A DNA stretch of 64,000 nt from an uncultured Acidobacteriia bacterium (GCA_903909435.1 CAIVVT010000178.1:1-64000), one strand, 5' to 3'. Positions 19,738 through 30,481 are shown, numbered from the stretch's first letter. A program made the numbers and translations. Notes: a model not told the origin generated them from the letters alone.

Positions 19738-21749
19738 GAGACTGCTCCGTTCTTCGTAGTTTCCACTGCCTGCTCCAGCGCCATGACCCGCTCAACGAAG
19801 ACGTCCTCCATGGTGAGCGACCGCGGCAGAATGGATCGGGCCGGATCCTCCGAAAGTGCCGCCTTAATGCGTTCGGTATCACCCGGCACGTCTTTGGAGA
19901 AGACATGTATCCTACTTCCGAAAAGTACAGAGCCTTTGAAGCCGGCCTTCACCAGCAGGTCGAGAGCCGCAGACGTATGGACGGCATCGATCTCCACGAG
20001 CTTCCCGGACTGCCGCTCAACTTCGCTTTTCATGTCAGACGGTGAAGCATCGGCGACGACTCGACCCGCGAACATCAAAGCGAGGTGGTCACAGTGCTCA
20101 GCCTCATTCATGTAGTGGGTGGTAACGAGAATAGCCACGCCTTCTTCGCGCGCGAGAGTGAAGAGGATCTCCCAGAAGCGTCTTCGTCCAACGGGGTCGA
20201 CGCCGGACGTGGGCTCGTCGAGAAACAGGATTTGGGGCCGATGGACGAGGGCGCAGCCTAAGGCCAGGCGTTGACGGAGCCCCATGGGGAGGCTCTGCGC
20301 CGCCTTGGACTCCCGGCCTTCGAGTCCCGCCATTTGCACTACCCATCGGAAGCGCTCCCGCGCGACGCTGGCGGGCAGGCCATAGATGCCAGCATAGAGC
20401 TTGATGTTCTCTTCGACCGTCAAATCGAGGTACAACGAGAACGCTTGCGACATGTATCCGATGCGCTCCTTGATCTTCCGGCCAGCGGTCTGCATGTCGG
20501 CTCCGGCGACGCTGCCGGAACCTGCCGTAGGGGGAAGAATACCGGTCAACATTTTGATGACCGTCGTCTTGCCCGCCCCATTAGCGCCCAGCAGCCCGAA
20601 TATCTCGCCGGGAGCAACCCGGAAGCTCACCTTGTTCACTGCTTTGAATCCGCCAAAATCCCGAACGAGTTCCTTCGCTTCGATGGCGTATGGAGTCTTG
20701 GGCTGAGTTGGGTTCGAAACAGGTGCCGCGGGCAAGGTGGAAGTCCGGTCGGGCTCCGTGGTCAGTTTCTTGATGCGGAGTAGGGCGATGAACACATCTT
20801 CAAGCTGAGGATCCATGGTTTCAACGCGGGCCGGCTTGACGTCGCCAAGTACCCTTACGACTCGAGCTCGCGCATCGAGTCCCGCCTTATCCTCCACAAA
20901 GACCTGCAGCAAAGACCCCAGGGCTTCGATCTGCGGAAACTCGGCGCGCAAGCGAGACAGCGCCACGGCCGGAGAGGGAATAGTGATCGCCACGATTCGG
21001 GCCGGAACCAGCTGTTGAATTTCTTCCGGCGCACCTTGCGCGACGACCTGCCCGCCGAAGAGCAGCGCGACCCGATGAAAGCGGGTCGCTTCGTCCATGT
21101 ATGCCGTTGACACCAGCGCCGTGGTGCCATGCTCTTTGAGCAGCACGCCCAGAATGGCCCAGAAGTCCCGGCGCGAGACTGGATCGACGCCGGTCGTCGG
21201 CTCGTCCAAGACGAGCAGCTTCGGCTCGTGAATCAGCGAGCAGATCAATCCGAGTTTCTGTTTCATCCCGCCGGAGAGTTGCTTCATCGGCCGGGCCCGA
21301 AACGCTTCGAGATGTGTCATCTCCAACAGTTTCTGTTTGCGGGCAGTGAGCTGGGACGATTGCACCAGGCGCAGATTCGCGAAGAAGTCGATGTTCTCTT
21401 CGATGGACAAGTCGGGGTAGAGATTGAGCCCCAGCCCTTGCGGCATAAACCCAATTCGGTCCTTGATGCGCTCCGCGTTGCTGTCGGAGTTCAGCGATAC
21501 ACCGAAGACTTCGATCTCACCTGCATCAAAGGTGAGGACGCCGGCAACAATCTTCATCAGGCTGCTCTTGCCGGCGCCATCCGGGCCGATGAGGCCGTAG
21601 ATTTCGCCCTTTTGGACTTCCAGGGATATGCCTGCTATGGCACTCTGTTTGCCATACTCTTTTCGCAGCGCGGAGACTCGAATCACCGCAGGGATCCGGT
21701 CTGCCTCAACGCTGTGGCTACAACCGGCTACCACTTGGGTTTCACCCAT
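19734..21749 (-). CDS. Tandem ABC transporter ATPase (two nucleotide-binding domains)
   Basis: 671 residues hold two complete ATPase modules. The first has Walker A GPDGAGKSS near 54 and signature LSGGMKQKLGL near 157, with Walker B KLLVLDEPTTGVDP. The second begins near 350, with Walker A GANGAGKTT and Walker B ILFLDEPTSGVDP; its signature is degenerate (SLPMGLRQRLAL in place of LSGGQ). Members of this YhiH/RbbA-like group energise paired ABC-2 permeases. In the first module Asp replaces the usual Asn of Walker A. It overlaps the HlyD gene by 22 bases, in one operon. Confidence 0.92.
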   Translation of the reverse strand: MGETQVVAGCSHSVEADRIPAVIRVSALRKEYGKQSAIAGISLEVQKGEIYGLIGPDGAGKSSLMKIVAGVLTFDAGEIEVFGVSLNSDSNAERIKDRIGFMPQGLGLNLYPDLSIEENIDFFANLRLVQSSQLTARKQKLLEMTHLEAFRARPMKQLSGGMKQKLGLICSLIHEPKLLVLDEPTTGVDPVSRRDFWAILGVLLKEHGTTALVSTAYMDEATRFHRVALLFGGQVVAQGAPEEIQQLVPARIVAITIPSPAVALSRLRAEFPQIEALGSLLQVFVEDKAGLDARARVVRVLGDVKPARVETMDPQLEDVFIALLRIKKLTTEPDRTSTLPAAPVSNPTQPKTPYAIEAKELVRDFGGFKAVNKVSFRVAPGEIFGLLGANGAGKTTVIKMLTGILPPTAGSGSVAGADMQTAGRKIKERIGYMSQAFSLYLDLTVEENIKLYAGIYGLPASVARERFRWVVQMAGLEGRESKAAQSLPMGLRQRLALGCALVHRPQILFLDEPTSGVDPVGRRRFWEILFTLAREEGVAILVTTHYMNEAEHCDHLALMFAGRVVADASPSDMKSEVERQSGKLVEIDAVHTSAALDLLVKAGFKGSVLFGSRIHVFSKDVPGDTERIKAALSEDPARSILPRSLTMEDVFVERVMALEQAVETTKNGAVS

Positions 21750-22948
21750 GGTGTGCTGTCCATCCAGCGAATTACAGCATCAGCTGGAAGTCCAGGGCTT
21801 AGCCTGTGATCCGGATTTGAGACGAGATAGAGCTTCACCGCGTAAACCAGCTTTACGCGCTCATCGGGAGTTTGGACTTCCTTCGGGGTGAACTCCGCGC
21901 GAGGCGAGATGTAGCGGACAGTCGCGTCGAAGGACTGATTCGGAAACGCATCGGAATAGATGCGCGCCGCAACGCCGAGGCGTACCTTTCCGATTTGCGA
22001 TTCGGGCACATAAACTTTGAGGTACAACTTATCTAGATCGACGAGGTCAAACACGGGCGCGCCTGCGGCTACTACCTCGCCCAAGTCATGCACACGTGTG
22101 GCGACTATGCCCCCAATCGGTGCGGTGACTTGAAGGTCAGCTTGCACGCTCCCGGCTTCATTCACACCTGCCCTAACCTGACTAAGGCCGGCCACCGCCT
22201 GACTCACGGTTGCCCTAGCCTGCAGTAGCTGTTGGTTCAGGGCTTCCATCTCCTGTGACCGCTCCATCACACGGTCAGGGCCGAGCTGCGCCTGGCTAAA
22301 AAGCACATTACTTTGCGCTACCTCGGCTCTCGCTGTCTCCACGTCCTTCTGGGCTGCAGTTCGTGCAAGTTCGGCCTGCTCAGCCTTTTGCTTGCCGAGC
22401 GACCCACGATCAGCAAGTGTACGGAAACGCTGGGCATCCCTTGCCACCTGCTGTTCAGCGGCTTCCGCTTTTGCAAGGCCCGTGTAGGCGCGAACCACGT
22501 TCGTCTGTGCGTTTTCTACTGTAAGCGGTACATCGCGGCTCATGACGCTGAGTCCGATTGAGGCAGCGCGTACCTTGGCCTGAATGGCGGCTTCCGCATG
22601 CCTTGCTTGCAGGATTTGAGCGTTCGCCTGCGGCACCTTGGCGCGCGCCTGATCGAGCCTCGCGGCGACTTGATCGTCGTCGAGCGTAAACAGCAACTGT
22701 CCGGCGCTCACTTGATCGCCCTCCCGCACCAGCAACTCCCGGATGCGGCCTGGAAACTTGCTCGCAACGGTTGTTTGATCTCCTTCTATCCTGCCGTTCG
22801 CCTGGATCAGGCCTTCCGGTAGAGGCGCTCTTCGGCCCCAGACGAAATAGGCGGAGCAAGCCAGCACAGGCAAGGCGACGATCAGCAGGATCCTAATCGC
22901 TCTGGGTACTGCTCTTTTAACGGCGTTAGTCTTTTCCATGGTCAGCAT
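21728..22948 (-). CDS. HlyD-family membrane fusion protein
   Basis: The periplasmic adaptor linking the pump to TolC. An N-terminal anchor helix (RILLIVALPVLACSAYFVW) is followed by the first lipoyl half (GRIEGDQTTVASKFPGRI near 51), a long alpha-helical hairpin of about 80-240, and the second half with VTAPIGGIVATRVHDLGEVV near 275 and LYLKVYVPESQIGKV near 310. At 406 residues it matches YhiI-like adaptors. ATG 22948 is 3 bases beyond the tolC stop; MEKTN at 22939 is an alternative start. Confidence 0.9.
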   Translation of the reverse strand: MLTMEKTNAVKRAVPRAIRILLIVALPVLACSAYFVWGRRAPLPEGLIQANGRIEGDQTTVASKFPGRIRELLVREGDQVSAGQLLFTLDDDQVAARLDQARAKVPQANAQILQARHAEAAIQAKVRAASIGLSVMSRDVPLTVENAQTNVVRAYTGLAKAEAAEQQVARDAQRFRTLADRGSLGKQKAEQAELARTAAQKDVETARAEVAQSNVLFSQAQLGPDRVMERSQEMEALNQQLLQARATVSQAVAGLSQVRAGVNEAGSVQADLQVTAPIGGIVATRVHDLGEVVAAGAPVFDLVDLDKLYLKVYVPESQIGKVRLGVAARIYSDAFPNQSFDATVRYISPRAEFTPKEVQTPDERVKLVYAVKLYLVSNPDHRLSPGLPADAVIRWMDSTPWVKPKW

Positions 22949-22951
22949 TCT

Positions 22952-24253
22952 CTAGATGGTTCCAATAGCTCGCTGGAGACGCAGGTACGTCAACGCCAAG
23001 TCATATGTGGCGTTGGCCAGGTTGGCGCTGCTCCGGGTTCTCAACGCTTCGGCGTCAAGCACTTCCGTGTTGACGCCTACGCCTTCGACGTAGCGGTCTT
23101 TGGCCACTTTGAGGTTTTCATCAGCCTGCGCCATGACTTCTCTCGCTACCACAATCCGCTGGCGTGTCTCCCTGACGTCGAGCAGTGCCTGATGAACTTG
23201 TAGTGAGATGAGGGTTTCTGCGTCCGATCGAATCTCCGAAACAGCTTCAGCGCGCTCGGTGAGTGCCCGAGTCTTTCGACGAGCCATTCCGCTATCGAAC
23301 ACGTTCCACTTAACGCCAAGCGTCGCGGACCAAATGTTCGGATCGACGAGGAGCTTATTCTGGATGTGCGTGAATCCACCGAGGAAAGCCACTTGCGGCA
23401 AAACTGCAGCCCGCTCGACCGATGCTTCGTGGCGTAGGGCTCGCGCCTGATACAGAAGCCCTCGTAATTCGGGTCGAATTCGGAGCGCTTGCGCGCTTAG
23501 CTCCGCCTCACTGTCATCCACTTGCGGCATTGTCGAGTCAATCAGTTCGACTGGGTAGGTGAACTCTCGACCTAGCAGCCGGTTGTAGGCGGAGGTGGCC
23601 AAGTCAAGAGCGTTTACAGCCTGGAGTGTCTTTTGCTTCGCCTCTGCCAGTACCGCCTGAGCCGCGAGCAAGTCGTTCTTCGCAACCAGGCCAAGCTCGT
23701 AGAGATTCGATGCATCCTGAGCGTGACCCTCCAGCGTCTTGGCGCTCTGCGTAGCCACCGCTACGAGACGCAAGGTTCGAAGCACTGCGGTGAATGCCTC
23801 AGCGACGCTCATCTTTATATCGAGGGCCGTCCGATCCCGCTCGGCGAGACTGACCTCCACGCCGGCATTGGCGGCCTCGATCGTGCGGCGAATCCTGCCA
23901 CCCGTGTACACCGGGAGGCTAAGCATGGTTGCCGATACGAAGAACCGGTCTTCAGAAAGCTGTACCTGGTTGGGAAGAGGGATGGGAATGAGCTCTTGCA
24001 GGCCCGACAGGTTCAGTTTAGCTGCGAGTGCATGGCTGAGCGCGGTATAGCCGTCTTCTGTCGAAATAGATGGCAACCGTGCAGTCTTGGCTGCGGCCAT
24101 CGTCTCCTTCGCCGCCTGCGCTGATCTGTTCGCGGACTTCAGCCGATGATCGGTGCCAAGCGCTAGCTTCCAGGCATCCTTCAGGGTCTCCTGGCCAGCG
24201 GCAGGTTGTGCGCAGAAACCGAAGGCGATCAGCACGGACGTAGCGAAGCTCAT
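22952..24253 (-). CDS. TolC-family outer membrane efflux protein
   Basis: ATG 24253 gives a proper signal peptide (MSFATSVLIAFGFCAQPAAG); the longer frame adds 17 polar residues. The 433-residue product has the two-repeat TolC layout: LKDAWKLALGTDHRLKSANR near 22, VSATMLSLPVYTGGRIRR near 110, a second copy with LGVKWNVFDSGMARRKTRAL near 310, and YVEGVGVNTEVLDAEALR near 390. It is the first gene of the five-gene exporter operon, so expression of the pump probably depends on a promoter just upstream near 24300. Confidence 0.9.
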   Translation of the reverse strand: MSFATSVLIAFGFCAQPAAGQETLKDAWKLALGTDHRLKSANRSAQAAKETMAAAKTARLPSISTEDGYTALSHALAAKLNLSGLQELIPIPLPNQVQLSEDRFFVSATMLSLPVYTGGRIRRTIEAANAGVEVSLAERDRTALDIKMSVAEAFTAVLRTLRLVAVATQSAKTLEGHAQDASNLYELGLVAKNDLLAAQAVLAEAKQKTLQAVNALDLATSAYNRLLGREFTYPVELIDSTMPQVDDSEAELSAQALRIRPELRGLLYQARALRHEASVERAAVLPQVAFLGGFTHIQNKLLVDPNIWSATLGVKWNVFDSGMARRKTRALTERAEAVSEIRSDAETLISLQVHQALLDVRETRQRIVVAREVMAQADENLKVAKDRYVEGVGVNTEVLDAEALRTRSSANLANATYDLALTYLRLQRAIGTI

Positions 24254-25609
<1,356 letters not shown>

Positions 25610-25745
25610 CGGAAACCCGCGCTTCGTGAAAATCACAGAGCTGTTGCGGCGTCGAGGTTTGCCTTTCGATAACAGAGCAGAAATGCCGAACCGTCAAGCC
25701 TCGGTGGTTTCTGATTTCTCCTAAAGGTAGCCACGCGGCGAGCAC

Positions 25746-26852
25746 TCAGCCCCGAGCAGGCGCTGCTCTCATTCCATGCAGTGCGAGTTGCGACTTCGAT
25801 TCAATACACGCAATCAAGTCGTTCCAAGACTTGACGAACGCTTCCGCGCCTTCCTGCTGCAATTGCCCGGCGAGTAGTCCGGAATCGATACCACTGCTGG
25901 CAAAGCGGTTCAGAACGGACTCGCAATCGCCGCCATCGCTCGGGAGTGTTTTCGAAACTTGCCCATGATCGGCAAAGGCCAGCAGGGTAGCTTCAGGAAT
26001 CGTGTTGATCGTATCCGGAGCCGCCAGAGTGCTTACGTAGAGGGTGTCAGCAGCGTTCGGATCTTTGACGCCAGTGCTGGCCCAAAGCAGGCGTTGGACG
26101 CATGCCCCTCTGGCTGCAAGCCTCAGCCACTGCGGTGAAACGAGCAAATCGCGATAGGCCTTGTAAACCTGCATGGCGACCGCGATGCCCAGACGATTCT
26201 TCAATCCATCGGGTTCCTTCCCTGCTACCGCCCTGTCCCAACGACTGATGAAGATCGACGCGACGGAATGCACGGCGGGGTTGAGACCGGCCTGAATCCG
26301 CCGCTCAACCCCCCACATATAGGCACCGGCGGCGTCCATGTACTGATCGCGCGAGAAGAGCAAAGTCACGTTCACCGGAATCCCAGCGAAAATGGCGTCT
26401 TCAATTGCAGACAGCCCCCTCGGTGTTCCCGGTATCTTTATAAACAGATTCGGCCTATTGGCGGCGGCGAACAGGTCCTTTGCGGCTTGAAGTGTCAACA
26501 CCGGCTCGTTCGCCAGGAGAGGAGAGACTTCCAGGGACACCCATCCGTCCACCCCCTGGGAGGCATCGTGAACGTGTCGAAACAGGTCCGCGGCCATCCT
26601 AAGGTCATAGAGGGCCAGCTCAAAGAACAGCCGCTCGCCGGACTGTGCGGGGCATGCATGCGCTCGGATTGCCTCATCGTAGAACCCGGAATCTCGAATC
26701 GCGTGATCAAAGATGCTGGGGTTCGAGGTAAGTCCAGTTATCGACAGGTCACGGACATAGCCCTCAAGTGTACCGCTCGTGACGAGTCCTCGTGTTATAT
26801 TGTCGAGCCACAGGCTCTGCCCCAGTCTGCTCAGTTGTTCAGTACCTCTCAT
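25746..26852 (-). CDS. tal: Transaldolase
   Basis: It transfers a dihydroxyacetone unit between sugar phosphates in the pentose phosphate pathway. GGAGG lies 5 bases before ATG 26852 (MRGTEQLSRLGQSLWLDNIT), which decides the start; the longer frame starts within the upstream region. Family marks are GLTSNPSIFDHAI near 41, DGWVSLEVSP near 98, the Schiff-base lysine in NLFIKIPGTPRGLSAI near 131, and WASTGVKDP near 258. The 368 residues fit the longer bacterial form. Its neighbours feed phosphoketolase metabolism, so it may regenerate fructose 6-phosphate or erythrose 4-phosphate for that route. Confidence 0.93.
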   Translation of the reverse strand: MRGTEQLSRLGQSLWLDNITRGLVTSGTLEGYVRDLSITGLTSNPSIFDHAIRDSGFYDEAIRAHACPAQSGERLFFELALYDLRMAADLFRHVHDASQGVDGWVSLEVSPLLANEPVLTLQAAKDLFAAANRPNLFIKIPGTPRGLSAIEDAIFAGIPVNVTLLFSRDQYMDAAGAYMWGVERRIQAGLNPAVHSVASIFISRWDRAVAGKEPDGLKNRLGIAVAMQVYKAYRDLLVSPQWLRLAARGACVQRLLWASTGVKDPNAADTLYVSTLAAPDTINTIPEATLLAFADHGQVSKTLPSDGGDCESVLNRFASSGIDSGLLAGQLQQEGAEAFVKSWNDLIACIESKSQLALHGMRAAPARG

Positions 26853-26938
26853 CTTCGCCTCCGGTCCCAAATGGTTCAAAACAGAAGTACGCATGAAAAA
26901 ACTATGGGGATCCGCGTGCCGGACCCCCATGGTCAGGC

Positions 26939-27739
26939 TCAAACACCGCTCAGTGAGAAGGCAGGCTTGCGCTCTAGATCAGCAAGCCAATACGGCGGCC
27001 TGCCGTAGTGGAAATAGAGTCTGTTCTCATACTCGCGGGTAATCGGTTCCGATTCCACGTACTCCGGACCGTTCTTAATCGCCTCACGACTGAGGGCTAC
27101 GCGAACTTTGGATGCGGCCCAACTGACCAGCTCAATCCATTCTGGAGAAACCAAGACTCTTTTGCCCGGCCACCAATTCCGCGTTGCCACTTCGATATAG
27201 CGGATCGCCCAGGCGTCATAGTCAACAATGAATCCATCTACGTGCCCAATTTCACCATCCGTGGCCTCAATGGAATAGCCCGTGACAGCCTCACTGCTGC
27301 GTAGATGCGAGTCGTTCGACTCCCGTTGAATCCTATCAGCCAGCGCATCGGAAGCGGCCATAGTCGAAGTGTCTAGGCCTACGGGGAACTCCGATGGCCC
27401 CCAGAGGTAAGGGCCACCCCAATAATAGGGATAGCCGTAGTAACCGAGGTACGCCGCCTCATGCTGCCGGGAAACGGGCAGGTGCGTGTCGATGCTGGGG
27501 CTGTTTTCAACTTGCTTCTTAGTCAGCGCCACATCCAACCGCCGCTCTTCCCAGTCCGTATTGACGACCGAGAACGGTGAAACGAGAACCTGCGGGCCTC
27601 CCAGCCAGCCACCCGTCTCCACCGTGAGGTACCGAATCGCCCACGTTTCGTCGTCGAAGTATAGCTGATCGACTGTCCCCAATTCGCCATCCGTGGCGCG
27701 AATCACCAAGCCCCTTAAGTTCGCTGCGTTCGTTAACAT
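26939..27739 (-). CDS. Protein with two PRC-barrel domains
   Basis: GGAGGG lies 8 bases before ATG 27739, which sets the start. The 266 residues contain two copies of the same domain: LVIRATDGELGTVDQLYFDD with WAIRYLTVETGGW (residues 10-45), and SIEATDGEIGHVDGFIVDYD with WAIRYIEVATRNWWPGKRVL in the second half (about 155-200). Between them is a Tyr/Gly/Pro-rich linker (GYYGYPYYWGGPYLWGPS). PRC-barrels are small beta domains seen in RimM and photosynthetic reaction centres and are widespread in stress-related proteins of soil bacteria. The role is unknown. The transaldolase gene follows 86 bases downstream on the same strand. Confidence 0.8.
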   Translation of the reverse strand: MLTNAANLRGLVIRATDGELGTVDQLYFDDETWAIRYLTVETGGWLGGPQVLVSPFSVVNTDWEERRLDVALTKKQVENSPSIDTHLPVSRQHEAAYLGYYGYPYYWGGPYLWGPSEFPVGLDTSTMAASDALADRIQRESNDSHLRSSEAVTGYSIEATDGEIGHVDGFIVDYDAWAIRYIEVATRNWWPGKRVLVSPEWIELVSWAASKVRVALSREAIKNGPEYVESEPITREYENRLYFHYGRPPYWLADLERKPAFSLSGV

Positions 27740-27803
27740 GCTGTATGCCCTCCAAGGCATTGCTCAGTTGCGCTTTCTTTGGAAGATATTAAAAACAATA
27801 TTG

Positions 27804-28346
27804 CTAGGCGACCGTTAACTCAACTGACTTGATTGGATGTAGCGCGAGACTTATCGTCGGCGTCTCTTCAAGAATGCTCTTGGCCTTTTCGACATCCGAG
27901 GCAGCGCCATGGACCATCAGCAGGAAGCTGTCAGTCTTCAGCTCCAGCTCATACTGAATCACACTGTCTTTCGGGATTCCCATGCCATAGAGTCCCGCAC
28001 CGACAGCACTCAACCCCCCGAACACGGCGGCGCCTTCCAAAGCTCCGACGATCCAGGCGACTAGTGGCCCTGCCACGAGAATCGGGCCGAGTCCCGGAAC
28101 TGCGAAGAACGCCGATCCAAACATGAGTCCCCAAAAGCCGCCCCAGAATGCACCGGTCTTACCCCAGTACCGCATGCGATCGCCGGTATTGTAGTACCCC
28201 ACGACGTGTTCATCTGCGTGGGAGTCTTTTCCCATAATAGACAACGTTCGCATGTCAATGCCTGCAAGTTGAAGCTTCTTGACGGCATCTTCGGCACACT
28301 CATGCGTCTTATAAACAGCCACAACCGCGTTTAGTTCTGACATCAT
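27804..28346 (-). CDS. DUF1269-like membrane protein of the general-stress type
   Basis: AAAGGA lies about 5 bases before the ATG pair at 28346 and decides the start. The 180 residues open with a ferredoxin-like half (NAVVAVYKTHECAEDAVKKL, then GIDMRTLSIMGKDSH), followed by a Gly-rich hydrophobic block (WGKTGAFWGGFWGLMFGSAF and GPLVAWIVGALEGAAVFGGL). It ends in a second alpha/beta part (SFLLMVHGAASDVEKAKSIL). This layout is known from membrane proteins of the general-stress 17M/DUF1269 kind. The glycine zipper may let it insert or oligomerise in membranes. It is next to a PRC-barrel gene, a pairing seen in stress loci. The function is unknown. Confidence 0.75.
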   Translation of the reverse strand: MMSELNAVVAVYKTHECAEDAVKKLQLAGIDMRTLSIMGKDSHADEHVVGYYNTGDRMRYWGKTGAFWGGFWGLMFGSAFFAVPGLGPILVAGPLVAWIVGALEGAAVFGGLSAVGAGLYGMGIPKDSVIQYELELKTDSFLLMVHGAASDVEKAKSILEETPTISLALHPIKSVELTVA

Positions 28347-28881
28347 CAATTTCCTTTGTGTGTTTGAGCTGCTTGCCTGAATCAGATAGTGACTGTACAG
28401 ATACTGCTGGAAGGCAGCTACACTGCTGACTCCTAGTGCACGCGCAGCACCAACCTTCACTCCGGGGGAGGCACTGACGCAAAATGTGGCTTTGGCGGCT
28501 AACGCGGTTCTCCTGAACTTGAACCGAAGTCCAATACACGAAGGCGAGTGCAGAATTCGCCATCCCACGTGCAGCGTCTGCATCGCTCTGCCTATGTCCG
28601 CGTTCCGGCAGCTAGTTACGGAGCCGCGAATCCGGCAGAACTCGACGAAGAGCTGGTTCTTCAGCGCGATCGGATTCCGTGTCGCTCAATGCCCCAACGC
28701 GCGGTGCGCGAGTCTGCTATGGGTTCGACGCGTGGCGCTACGGCTTTCCAAATCACTGCAGCCCGTTTTGATTCAAGCGATGCGGGGCTTAGTGGGTCCG
28801 GCTGATGGGTCATAAAAGAGAATGGTCCGCTTCGTGCATCAAGCTGTGGGAGTCAACCACGAGTCCACAGGAGGAAACACC
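28347..28881. other. Gap without recognisable gene
   Basis: This stretch upstream of the minus-strand membrane protein and the plus-strand heptad-repeat gene should carry both promoters. Open frames here have no family-like content. Confidence 0.45.
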
Positions 28882-29121
28882 GTGCATGAAGAGAATCGGG
28901 AAGCCGCCGAACGGCACGAAATTGCGGCGCAGTCCCACCGGAAAGCGGCCGAGCAGCACGAACTAGCCGCACAGGCCCATCGCACTGCGGCCGAACACAA
29001 CGAAAAAGGGGACGGCGTTGCAGGCAGTTGGCATTCGGAGCGAGCGCAGGAGTACTCGGATCACGCCTACAAGCTGGCCGAAGAAGCCCAGGCCAAGTCC
29101 GGTCAGATCCTGAGCCTATAA
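28882..29121 (+). CDS. Small Ala/His/Glu-rich heptad-repeat protein
   Basis: AGGAGG lies 7 bases before GTG 28882, the strongest initiation signal in this region, so the 79-residue product is preferred to the longer frame. It is made of seven-residue repeats of the form AAxxHxx: AAERHEI, AAQSHRK, AAEQHEL, AAQAHRT, AAEHNEK. A spacer (GDGVAGSWH) and a further helical part (HAYKLAEEAQAKSG) follow. An alpha-helix with a His/Glu stripe, perhaps a coiled coil or metal binder, is predicted. Similar small repeat proteins occur in soil bacteria, but I know no function. Confidence 0.7.
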   Translation: MHEENREAAERHEIAAQSHRKAAEQHELAAQAHRTAAEHNEKGDGVAGSWHSERAQEYSDHAYKLAEEAQAKSGQILSL

Positions 29122-29461
29122 AGACGTCGTGTGCGAAAATGACCTGGGCGCTGGGCGGCCCTATTCGTCCGTCAGGTTGCGCGATTAAGCCACGACAAAT
29201 CGTGGCGGCCAGTGTTGCTCGAATCGAATCGTCTCGCGTTCGACGGATTAGTATCAACCGTGTCGTTGCGCACAAATCTAGGTCCGTACCGACACCCATT
29301 CGGTTTTGGAGACCCCCGAGATTGTAAAGGGCCGGGACGCACCAAACAATCGACGGGACCAAGGTTAAATGCCACCGGGCATATGCAATGCCCTAGCATT
29401 CAGGGTGGCGCCAGAGGAAGACGCCGGATTCTTGTCCGACCTATCAACAGGAGTGTCGTTA
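29122..29461. other. Gap without recognisable gene
   Basis: About 340 bases before the MDR oxidoreductase. It probably contains the promoter of the operon that runs to 38403. I see no hairpin or operator of note. Confidence 0.45.
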
Positions 29462-30466
29462 ATGTCGATCATCACAAGTCGCGAGATCCGGTTGGTCTCA
29501 CGCCCCAACGGGCTTCCAACCGCAGACAACTTCGCGCTGACCGAGACCAGGTTGGAGCCGCTGCAGGATCAGCAAGTGCTCGTCCGTAACCTGTTTATGT
29601 CGGTGGACCCGTACATGCGCGGCCGCATGAACGAGGGGAAATCGTACGTGCCGCCATTTGAAATCGGGAAACCGCTCAATGGCGGTGCGGTCGGCGAGGT
29701 TGTAGAATCCCGCGCCAGTGAGTTTAAGCCCGGCGATACCGTCACCTCAGGCTTTGGCTGGCAGGAGTACTTCATTGCCTCTCCGAAAGCACTGCATGCC
29801 GTCAGCCCTGAAATCCAACCGCTTTCGGCCTATCTAGGCGCGCTTGGAATGACGGGCATGACCGCCTGGGCGGGATTGCGCCTGGTGGAGGTCAGGGCGG
29901 GAGACACCGTCTTCATCTCAGGAGCTGCTGGAGCCGTTGGAAGCGTAGCCGGCCAACTTGCCAAAGTGCGCAGGTGCCGGGTGATCGGCTCGGCCGGCTC
30001 CGACGAGAAGGTCGCGTTTCTTCGGAATGAATGCGGTTTCGATGCCGCCTTCAACTACAAGGCCGGGAGACTGCTCGATCAACTGAAGCTCGCGGCACCC
30101 GACGGGATCGACGTCTATTTCGACAACGTAGGCGGCGAGATGCTTGAAGCGGCGCTCTCGACTCTGCGTTTGCATGGCCGCATCATCGCCTGCGGCGGCA
30201 TTTCCGGCTACAACGCGGAAAGGCCAAGTCCTGGCCCGTCCAATCTCTTTAACTTCATCACGAAACGCCTCACGATGAAGGGTCTCATCGTCTCCGACTG
30301 GATGGACCATCAAGCTGAATTCGAGAAGGAGGTGGGCGGCTATTTTAAGGCTGGTAAGGTCAAGCACGAGGAGACTGTCGTGAAGGGCATCGAGAAGGCG
30401 GCGGACGCGTTCATTGGGCTCTTCCGTGGAGAAAACTTAGGCAAGATGATCGTCGACTTAGGTTAG
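29462..30466 (+). CDS. NADP-dependent MDR oxidoreductase (CurA/leukotriene B4 dehydrogenase-like)
   Basis: A zinc-free medium-chain reductase of 334 residues. ATG 29462 has CAGGAG 8 bases upstream and matches the family start. Marks are LFMSVDPYMRGRMNEGKSYV near 44, LGALGMTGMTAWAGL near 120, the nucleotide loop FISGAAGAVGSVAGQLAK near 145, and DVYFDNVGGEMLEAAL near 210. Such enzymes reduce alpha,beta-unsaturated carbonyls with NADPH and protect against reactive aldehydes. It is the first gene of a six-gene operon, with the ABC ATPase starting 15 bases downstream. A detoxification role is suggested by family, not shown here. Confidence 0.9.
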   Translation: MSIITSREIRLVSRPNGLPTADNFALTETRLEPLQDQQVLVRNLFMSVDPYMRGRMNEGKSYVPPFEIGKPLNGGAVGEVVESRASEFKPGDTVTSGFGWQEYFIASPKALHAVSPEIQPLSAYLGALGMTGMTAWAGLRLVEVRAGDTVFISGAAGAVGSVAGQLAKVRRCRVIGSAGSDEKVAFLRNECGFDAAFNYKAGRLLDQLKLAAPDGIDVYFDNVGGEMLEAALSTLRLHGRIIACGGISGYNAERPSPGPSNLFNFITKRLTMKGLIVSDWMDHQAEFEKEVGGYFKAGKVKHEETVVKGIEKAADAFIGLFRGENLGKMIVDLG

Positions 30467-30481
30467 GGCGAATACTGCCAC

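Noticed and set aside
28822-28881. Longer upstream start for the heptad-repeat protein
   Set aside because: The AGGAGG before GTG 28882 lies inside this extension, and the extra residues break the repeat pattern.
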